NCBI GenBank assembly: GCA_015062635.1
Contig: SUUF01000023.1
Location: forward strand, 6,759 to 18,165
Source: Coriobacteriaceae bacterium
GTDB taxonomy: Bacteria > Actinomycetota > Coriobacteriia > Coriobacteriales > Eggerthellaceae
DNA length: 11,407 nucleotides
Direction of reading: 5' to 3'
Shown piece after piece: positions 7,601 through 11,407 of this stretch. How positions within the stretch are numbered: position 1 is the first letter of the stretch; every line of letters begins with the position of its first letter. The translations under genes and the position numbers were made by a program. The notes under the pieces were generated by a model. The model did not search any database. It was not told the origin of the DNA and worked only from the letters and a program-made list of their open reading frames with translations.

Positions 7601-9270
7601 ACATACAGCATCGTCGACGTGATGAACGATTCGCGCAAGGCGTCGATAGGCGGGTTCGTAACCTGCGCAAACAGCTGGTTGAAGTAGTCGAAGAAGCTCC
7701 GTGGATGCTCAGAGAGGCACGCAAGTGGCGTATCGGCGCCCATCGATGCCAGGGGCATCGCGCCATTGCGCGCCATGGGAATGAGCGCATCCTCGATATC
7801 GTCGAAGAAATACCCGTGAGCCGCCTGGCGTTCATGCAACGGCATGTCCTCATCGAGCTGCACGGCGATTTCGTCGTTTGCGCCCGTGCCGTCAGCAACG
7901 AGGTCCTCGAGCCGCAACATCTCGGCATCAATCCAGCTGCGGTAGGGCTTCTCGTTCGCAAACGCGTCTTTTATCTCGTCATCGAAAAGCACACGGCCCT
8001 GGTCGGGGTCGACGAGCAGCATCTGCCCGGGGCCAAGGCTGCCCGAGATAAGGATGCTCGCCGGGTCGACGTCAAGCACGCCCACCTCACTCGAAAGGAT
8101 GAGCCGATCATCGGCCGTCACGTAATAGCGAGCCGGACGCAAGCCATTGCGGTCGATGGTCGCGCCGGTCAGGCGCCCATCCGAAAACGCGATGGCGGCG
8201 GGGCCGTCCCACGCCTCGGTGAGCATCGACTGGTACGCATCCCACGCGCGGCGCTTGTCGGAAAGGTATTCGTTGTTGTCCCACGGCTCGGGCAGCACCA
8301 TCGAAACCGCACGCGGAAGGCTGCGGCCGTTCATCGCGATGAACTCGAGCAGATTGTCGAGCATGGCGGAATCGGAGCCTTCGTTGTTCAGTATCGGCAG
8401 CACCATCGAAAGGTCTTCCCCCATCACCGGGGAATACAGGTTCGATTCGCGGGCGCGCGTCCAGCTGATATTGCAGCGCAGCGTGTTGATCTCGCCATTG
8501 TGGACGATATAGCGGTTGGGATGCGCGCGCTCCCACGACGGGGTCGTGTTCGTGGAATAGCGCGAATGCACGAGCGCCACGGCCGTCTCGGTCGACGCAT
8601 CATCGAGGTCGCAGAAGAAACGGCGCATCTGCGTCGAAACAAGCATCCCCTTGTACACGATGGTGCGCGAGCTCATCGAGCATACGTAGAAGATACGCCC
8701 GGAAAGCCCCGGGTCGACGGCAGCCGCTTTCTCGATGGTGCGGCGGCACAGGTAGAGCCGGCGCTCGAATTCCTCGCCAGCAGCAACGTCGTCGGGACGC
8801 CCGAGGAATGCCTGCTTGATGGTGGGCATGCACTCCCGCGCCGTCTCGCCCAAATCGTGAGGGTCAACCGGCACGTCACGCCAGAACAACAGCGTGATGC
8901 CATTGCGCGCGCAACCTTCCTCGAACACGCGCATCCCACATGCGATACCCTCCTCGTCACGTGGCAAGAACAGCATTGCCACGCCATAGTCACCCTCAGA
9001 TGGCAGCAGGCACCCGCACTTCTGGGCTTCCTTACGAAAGAAGCGATGCGGAATCTGAAACAGGATGCCCGCGCCGTCGCCCGTGTTCTTCTCGAGCCCC
9101 ACGCCGCCACGATGCTCGAGGTTCACGAGCACCGAAAGCGCATCGTCGATCATCTGGTGCGAACGACGCCCCTTCAGGTGGGCGAGCGCTCCGATGCCGC
9201 AGGCATCGTGCTCGAATTCCGGACGGTACAGGCCTGCGACAGCCTGGTCGCTTTCCCTATTCTGCTCCAT
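4609..9270 (-). CDS. gltB: Glutamate synthase, large (alpha) subunit
   Basis: A 1553-residue amidotransferase-synthase that releases ammonia from glutamine and channels it to 2-oxoglutarate, forming two glutamates. The class II (Ntn) glutaminase domain spans about 24-420. Its nucleophile is C24 in HDACGIGA, so a 23-residue propeptide must be removed. A central linker domain follows. The FMN-binding synthase domain (about 860-1230) includes GAMSYGSIS (from 893), SGEGGEDPAR, STPGVGLISPPPHHD and GGTGAAP. The 3Fe-4S cysteines are C1139, C1145 and C1150 in CLMQRDCQQDTCPVG. The GXGXG beta-helix domain is at about 1320-1445. Length is normal for bacterial GltB. The start at 9270 has GAGGAG five bases upstream. 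It is the first gene of the minus-strand group and diverges from pyrG across 330 bases. One oddity is SGSNGG around N1064, where I recall SGHDGG in well-known family members. Confidence 0.97.
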   Translation of the reverse strand: MEQNRESDQAVAGLYRPEFEHDACGIGALAHLKGRRSHQMIDDALSVLVNLEHRGGVGLEKNTGDGAGILFQIPHRFFRKEAQKCGCLLPSEGDYGVAMLFLPRDEEGIACGMRVFEEGCARNGITLLFWRDVPVDPHDLGETARECMPTIKQAFLGRPDDVAAGEEFERRLYLCRRTIEKAAAVDPGLSGRIFYVCSMSSRTIVYKGMLVSTQMRRFFCDLDDASTETAVALVHSRYSTNTTPSWERAHPNRYIVHNGEINTLRCNISWTRARESNLYSPVMGEDLSMVLPILNNEGSDSAMLDNLLEFIAMNGRSLPRAVSMVLPEPWDNNEYLSDKRRAWDAYQSMLTEAWDGPAAIAFSDGRLTGATIDRNGLRPARYYVTADDRLILSSEVGVLDVDPASILISGSLGPGQMLLVDPDQGRVLFDDEIKDAFANEKPYRSWIDAEMLRLEDLVADGTGANDEIAVQLDEDMPLHERQAAHGYFFDDIEDALIPMARNGAMPLASMGADTPLACLSEHPRSFFDYFNQLFAQVTNPPIDALRESFITSTMLYVGNHGNLLEDARANCRLVRLETPLLDRAQFEALAGIEQHGFKSVRLHAAYPSHVSSNALDEALSGLLEQAENAVRNGADLVVVSDRAAEGEVPIPSLLAVAAVHNRLLRAGLRTHADIIVESGDAITPHDFAALVGYSASGIYPYLAHETLESLCVRGVLESDAGTAIANYNRAVVAGIVAIMSKMGISTMQGYHAAQVFEAVGLSDELIAEHFAGTVSRVGGLGIDDVQRECDERHARARALLRSPSPDQLPSSGIASWRPIDGEDHLIRPTTINLLQRAVRENSPQLFEEYSASVHQEGRAIVLRDLLEFAPTGTPIPLEAVEPASEIVKRFNTGAMSYGSISQEAHECLAIAMNRLHGRSNSGEGGEDPARETTLPNGDSRRSAIKQIASGRFGVTSRYLMSADEIQIKMAQGAKPGEGGHLPGGKVWPWIARARRSTPGVGLISPPPHHDIYSIEDLAEIIFDMKNANPRARISVKLVAEAGVGTIATGVAKGGAHKILVSGSNGGTGAAPRDSIYHAGLPLELGLAETQQTLLRNGLRSRVVLEADGKLMDGRDVAIACLLGAEEFGFATMPLVAMGCLMQRDCQQDTCPVGIATQNGRLRCRFHGKPEYVVNFMMMVAEQLRRIMAQLGFATVEEMVGHAECLRQHHAARSWKARLVDLSPLLAKAQVEYGRSIPGADCPHFLSSCAPEDTLPQTLDATLLVPYTRASRKTLSTQRFHIDVANTNRCVGTMLGAAVTRRHADGLPDEMLTVDCTGSAGVSFGAFLPAGITLNIEGEANDFLGKGLSGGIVSVAPARTATYRPEENIVAGNVAFYGATGGRGFVCGVAGQRFAVRNSGATLVVEGVGNNGCEYMTGGIVLVLGEVGLNFAAGMSGGIAYVYDAEHTLAGRCNREMVDLEAPARDELARIRALIDEHTRRTGSALGAKLLYQFDDIVSCFVKVVPREYAQMIALTEQLESQGLSHDAAVERAFEMRNGAPAAAPREPAAAAQR

Positions 9271-9600
9271 GTCGGCTCCTCGTTGATCCGCAGGTATCGG
9301 CGACCCGCTCTGTCGGCACGTTTCCGCACCTGTTGCCCCAACCGTCTAAAACCGGGGTTTGACCCGCGATTTCCCAACAGTCTAGGGACGCAACGTGTCG
9401 CTTCCGTTTCACCATCATTTCAGGAAGATTAAAAAATGAGGGGGCGGGCACCCTGTCTCGTTTTGGGAGTTGCGGGATTGTTAAATCGCGGCGGAAGGCC
9501 ATCCGGCATGTCATGCACGTCCTAGAATTGAAAGGCGTTTGGAAGTTGTATCCCCTCGACCTCCAGGCGCTTTTTCATATTTCGGAGACGGGAGGCCAAC
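9271..9600. promoter_or_regulatory. Divergent intergenic region between gltB and pyrG
   Basis: These 330 bases separate the starts of two glutamine-dependent enzymes and must hold promoters or leaders for both. Ribosome sites are clear at each edge: GAGGAG (9276-9281, minus) for gltB and GGAGG (9591-9595, plus) for pyrG. The region is more AT-rich than the genes in places (for example 9426-9437 and 9478-9485). I could not settle on a promoter for either gene: TAGAAT (9523-9528) is a good -10 on the plus strand but lacks a -35 at proper spacing. A short palindrome, AAACCGGGGTTT, lies at 9349-9360. No tRNA, small gene or recognised riboswitch is visible. The imperfect hairpin at 9433-9464 is listed separately. 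Confidence 0.6.
9433..9464. other. Imperfect hairpin with flanking A/T tracts in the gltB-pyrG gap
   Basis: AAAATGAG (9433-9440) can pair with CTCGTTTT (9457-9464) with one G-T wobble on the plus strand. The interior has a run of Gs (9440-9444) that can pair with CCC (9451-9453). Read on the minus strand, the element ends CTCATTTTTT, a T-run like that of an intrinsic terminator and like the ends of the palindrome copies. It could be an attenuator in the gltB leader, a leader structure of pyrG, or a decayed palindrome copy. No evidence here chooses between them. Confidence 0.35.
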
Positions 9601-11223
9601 ATGGCTAAACACATCTTCGTGACAGGCGGCGTCGTCTCGTCGCTCGGCAAGGGCATCACCGCCGCATCGCTCGGGCATTTGCTGAAAGCGCGCGGATACC
9701 GGGTGACTATGCAGAAGATGGACCCATACCTGAATGTCGATCCCGGCACGATGTCGCCGTTTCAGCATGGCGAGGTCTTCGTTACCGACGACGGGCACGA
9801 AGGCGACCTCGACCTGGGCCATTACGAGCGTTTCATCGACGAGAGCCTCTCGCGCGAATCGAATTTCACGCAGGGCTCGATTTACCAGTCGCTCGTCGCG
9901 CGTGAACGACGCGGCGACTTCCTCGGTGGCACGGTGCAGGTCATCCCACATGTAACCGACGCCATCAAGGAGCGCGTGCTGCGCGCTGCCAGCCAGACGG
10001 GAGCGCATATCGTGATTTCCGAAATCGGCGGCACCATCGGCGACATCGAGGGCCAGCCGTTCATCGAGGCGGTGCGCCAGCTGCGCCACGAACTCGGACC
10101 CGACAACGTCGTGTTCATCCATGTGAGCCTCGTACCCTACATCGCCGCTGCGCACGAGGTGAAGACGAAGCCCACGCAGCATTCCGTGAAGGAGATGCGC
10201 AGCATGGGCGTGCAACCCGATTTCATCGTCTGCCGTTCCGACCACGAGATCAATGATGCCGTGCGGGCGAAGATCGCGCATTTCTGCGACGTCGATGTCG
10301 ATTCCGTGCTGAGCTGCGTGGATGCCCCGAGCATCTACGAGGTTCCCATCGACCTGTTCAACCAGGGTTTCGACGTAAAGGTGCTGCAACGCCTGAAGCT
10401 GCCGGAATGCGAGCTGCATCGCGTTCCGATGACCGATTACGTGGAAGCAGCCGCCCGGTGTTCGGGCGAGACCCACATCGCCGTCGTGGGCAAGTACACG
10501 AGCCTGCCTGACGCATACCTTTCCGTCATCGAGGCGCTTGGGCACGCCGGCGTTGCAAATGGAACGCACGCCCGCATCCACCTCATCGACGGCGAGGAGC
10601 TCGACGACGCCAACGCTGCCGATGTCCTGGCTTCCATGGACGGCATCCTCGTGCCCGGCGGTTTCGGCCAGCGCGCCTTCGAGGGAAAGATAGCCGCAGC
10701 CCGGTATGCACGCGAGCATAACATTCCCTATTTGGGCATTTGCCTGGGATTGCAGGCGGCAGTCTGCGAGTTCGCCCGCCATGTGGCGGGACTCGACGGC
10801 GCGACGTCGGCCGAGTTCGCCGACGAGGGAACCTTGGAAAGCGCCGATGACATACCGTTCGTCATTGACCTCATGCCCGAACAGGAAGACATCGAGAACA
10901 AGGGCGGCACGATGCGTCTGGGCGCCTACCCCTGCAAGGTATTGCCGGGCACCCGCGCTTTCGCCGCATATGGATCGGAACTCGTCTACGAACGGCACCG
11001 GCATCGTTATGAGGTAAGCAACGCGTTTCGCCAACAGCTTGTCGAGGCGGGCCTCGTGATATCGGGCCTTTCCCCCGACGAGCGGCTGACCGAAATGATC
11101 GAGCTGCCTGGGCATCCTTGGTTCGTGGCCACCCAGGCGCATCCTGAATTCAAGAGCCGCCCCGGCAAGCCCCATCCCCTGTTCCGCGACTTCATCGCAG
11201 CCGCGGCAGCAAACGACAGGTAG
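9601..11223 (+). CDS. pyrG: CTP synthase (glutamine-hydrolysing)
   Basis: A 540-residue cytosolic enzyme that aminates UTP to CTP using ATP and glutamine, the last step of de novo pyrimidine nucleotide synthesis. The N-terminal synthase domain (1 to about 270) has the nucleotide-binding loop GGVVSSLGKGI with K17. The Mg-binding acidic residues are D71 (GDLDLGHYERF) and E141 (EIGGTIGDIEG). The C-terminal class I glutaminase domain has the oxyanion motif PGGFG and nucleophile C381 (GICLGLQ). The His-Glu pair is H514 and E516 (HPEF). Numbering closely parallels E. coli PyrG. The start has GGAGG five bases upstream, and length is normal. It is transcribed away from gltB. The last 20 codons and stop (from 11160) are duplicated downstream at 11323, but this copy is complete and intact. 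Confidence 0.98.
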   Translation: MAKHIFVTGGVVSSLGKGITAASLGHLLKARGYRVTMQKMDPYLNVDPGTMSPFQHGEVFVTDDGHEGDLDLGHYERFIDESLSRESNFTQGSIYQSLVARERRGDFLGGTVQVIPHVTDAIKERVLRAASQTGAHIVISEIGGTIGDIEGQPFIEAVRQLRHELGPDNVVFIHVSLVPYIAAAHEVKTKPTQHSVKEMRSMGVQPDFIVCRSDHEINDAVRAKIAHFCDVDVDSVLSCVDAPSIYEVPIDLFNQGFDVKVLQRLKLPECELHRVPMTDYVEAAARCSGETHIAVVGKYTSLPDAYLSVIEALGHAGVANGTHARIHLIDGEELDDANAADVLASMDGILVPGGFGQRAFEGKIAAARYAREHNIPYLGICLGLQAAVCEFARHVAGLDGATSAEFADEGTLESADDIPFVIDLMPEQEDIENKGGTMRLGAYPCKVLPGTRAFAAYGSELVYERHRHRYEVSNAFRQQLVEAGLVISGLSPDERLTEMIELPGHPWFVATQAHPEFKSRPGKPHPLFRDFIAAAAANDR

Positions 11224-11244
11224 CCGAGCCGAGCCGGGGCGCCA
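11160..11244 (+). repeat. Direct repeat, copy A (pyrG 3' end and flank)
   Basis: These 85 bases cover the last 20 codons of pyrG, its stop codon and 21 bases of flank. They recur exactly at 11323-11407. The match starts at 11160 (base 11159 differs from 11322) and on the right continues to the window end, so the true length may be greater. Offset between copies is 163 bases, so the unit is 163 bases if the array is tandem. Confidence 0.95.
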
Positions 11245-11256
11245 AAGGCGTTCCGG

Positions 11257-11276
11257 GGGCGCCCCGAGGGGCGCCC
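11257..11276. other. GC-rich hairpin downstream of pyrG
   Basis: GGGCGCCCC (11257-11265) and GGGGCGCCC (11268-11276) are perfect inverted repeats separated by two bases, so the working stem is about eight pairs. No T-run follows, so it is not a classical intrinsic terminator, though it could stabilise the pyrG transcript end. Confidence 0.5.
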
Positions 11277-11285
11277 GTCCTCGCT

Positions 11286-11310
11286 GGAAACGCGCCACCG
11301 GCGCGTTTCC
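11286..11310. terminator. Perfect 11-bp hairpin downstream of pyrG, possible terminator without T-run
   Basis: GGAAACGCGCC (11286-11296) and GGCGCGTTTCC (11300-11310) pair perfectly around an ACC loop, 63 bases after the pyrG stop. The following bases (CGGGCGCTCG) are not T-rich. GC-rich actinobacteria often have such hairpins at transcript ends, but termination here is inferred. Confidence 0.45.
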
Positions 11311-11322
11311 CGGGCGCTCGGA

Positions 11323-11407
11323 CCCCGGCAAGCCCCATCCCCTGTTCCGCGACTTCATCGCAGCCGCGGCAGCAAACGACAGGTAGCCGAGCCGAGCCGG
11401 GGCGCCA
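11323..11407 (+). pseudogene. Direct repeat, copy B: duplicated 3' fragment of pyrG
   Basis: An exact second copy of 11160-11244, carrying the codons for the PyrG C-terminal tail (PHPLFRDFIAAAA onward) and its stop, but no start codon and no upstream part of the gene. It is a gene fragment, not a second pyrG. The copy is still identical where the window ends, so whether more units follow is unknown. It is either a recent tandem duplication or an assembly artefact at a contig end. Confidence 0.85.

Noticed and set aside
7444..9432. 662-codon open frame on the plus strand, opposite gltB
   Set aside because: It is antisense to a clear gltB with intact motifs. Its composition is rich in Arg, His and Ala with no domain, typical of a shadow frame.
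9500..9528. Promoter for pyrG using TAGAAT at 9523-9528
   Set aside because: No -35-like hexamer at 16-18 bases upstream; the -10 alone is not enough to call.
9271..9600. Riboswitch, tRNA or small RNA gene in the divergent gap
   Set aside because: No cloverleaf, no recognisable riboswitch core, and only one imperfect hairpin found.
9511..11358. 615-codon open frame on the minus strand, opposite pyrG
   Set aside because: It overlaps the whole of the unmistakable pyrG gene, has no recognisable domain, and is the kind of antisense open frame expected in GC-rich codon-biased sequence. Its repeated N-terminal text comes from the direct repeat.

Overview
The window is a 11.4 kb stretch of GC-rich bacterial chromosome carrying conserved core metabolism plus one small mobile-element gene. 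The proteins look actinobacterial in flavour. A DapL-type lysine route, a class II glutamate synthase and high GC best fit class Coriobacteriia (an Eggerthellaceae-like gut actinobacterium). That assignment is inferred from protein character, not from a search.

Layout. Positions 1-926 hold a REP-associated tyrosine transposase (RAYT, Y1/HUH family, 119-874, + strand). It lies between two copies of a palindromic element of about 31 nt: a left-truncated copy at 1-22 and a perfect hairpin at 880-910. Positions 931-9270 hold four minus-strand genes, read in the order gltB, gltD, dapF, dapL. They encode the two glutamate synthase subunits, diaminopimelate epimerase and LL-diaminopimelate aminotransferase. 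A third copy of the palindrome sits in reverse orientation between gltD and dapF (3139-3169). Positions 9271-9600 are a divergent intergenic region with an imperfect hairpin. Positions 9601-11223 hold pyrG (CTP synthase, + strand). Positions 11224-11407 are non-coding and contain two GC-rich hairpins and an 85-base direct repeat that duplicates the last 20 codons and stop of pyrG. This repeat runs off the window end.

How the genes work together. GltB and GltD make glutamate from glutamine and 2-oxoglutarate. DapL uses glutamate as amino donor to convert tetrahydrodipicolinate to LL-diaminopimelate in one step. DapF epimerises that to meso-diaminopimelate for peptidoglycan and lysine. PyrG, read divergently, is another glutamine-dependent amidotransferase, so the locus groups glutamine/glutamate-consuming biosynthesis.

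The least ordinary signals are the RAYT and its palindrome family, whose copies end in T-rich tails and resemble intrinsic terminators, and the tandem duplication of the pyrG 3' end. Both window ends lie inside repeated sequence, so the window may be a whole contig of a draft assembly. I see no CRISPR array, no tRNA or rRNA, and no clearly new multi-gene system.
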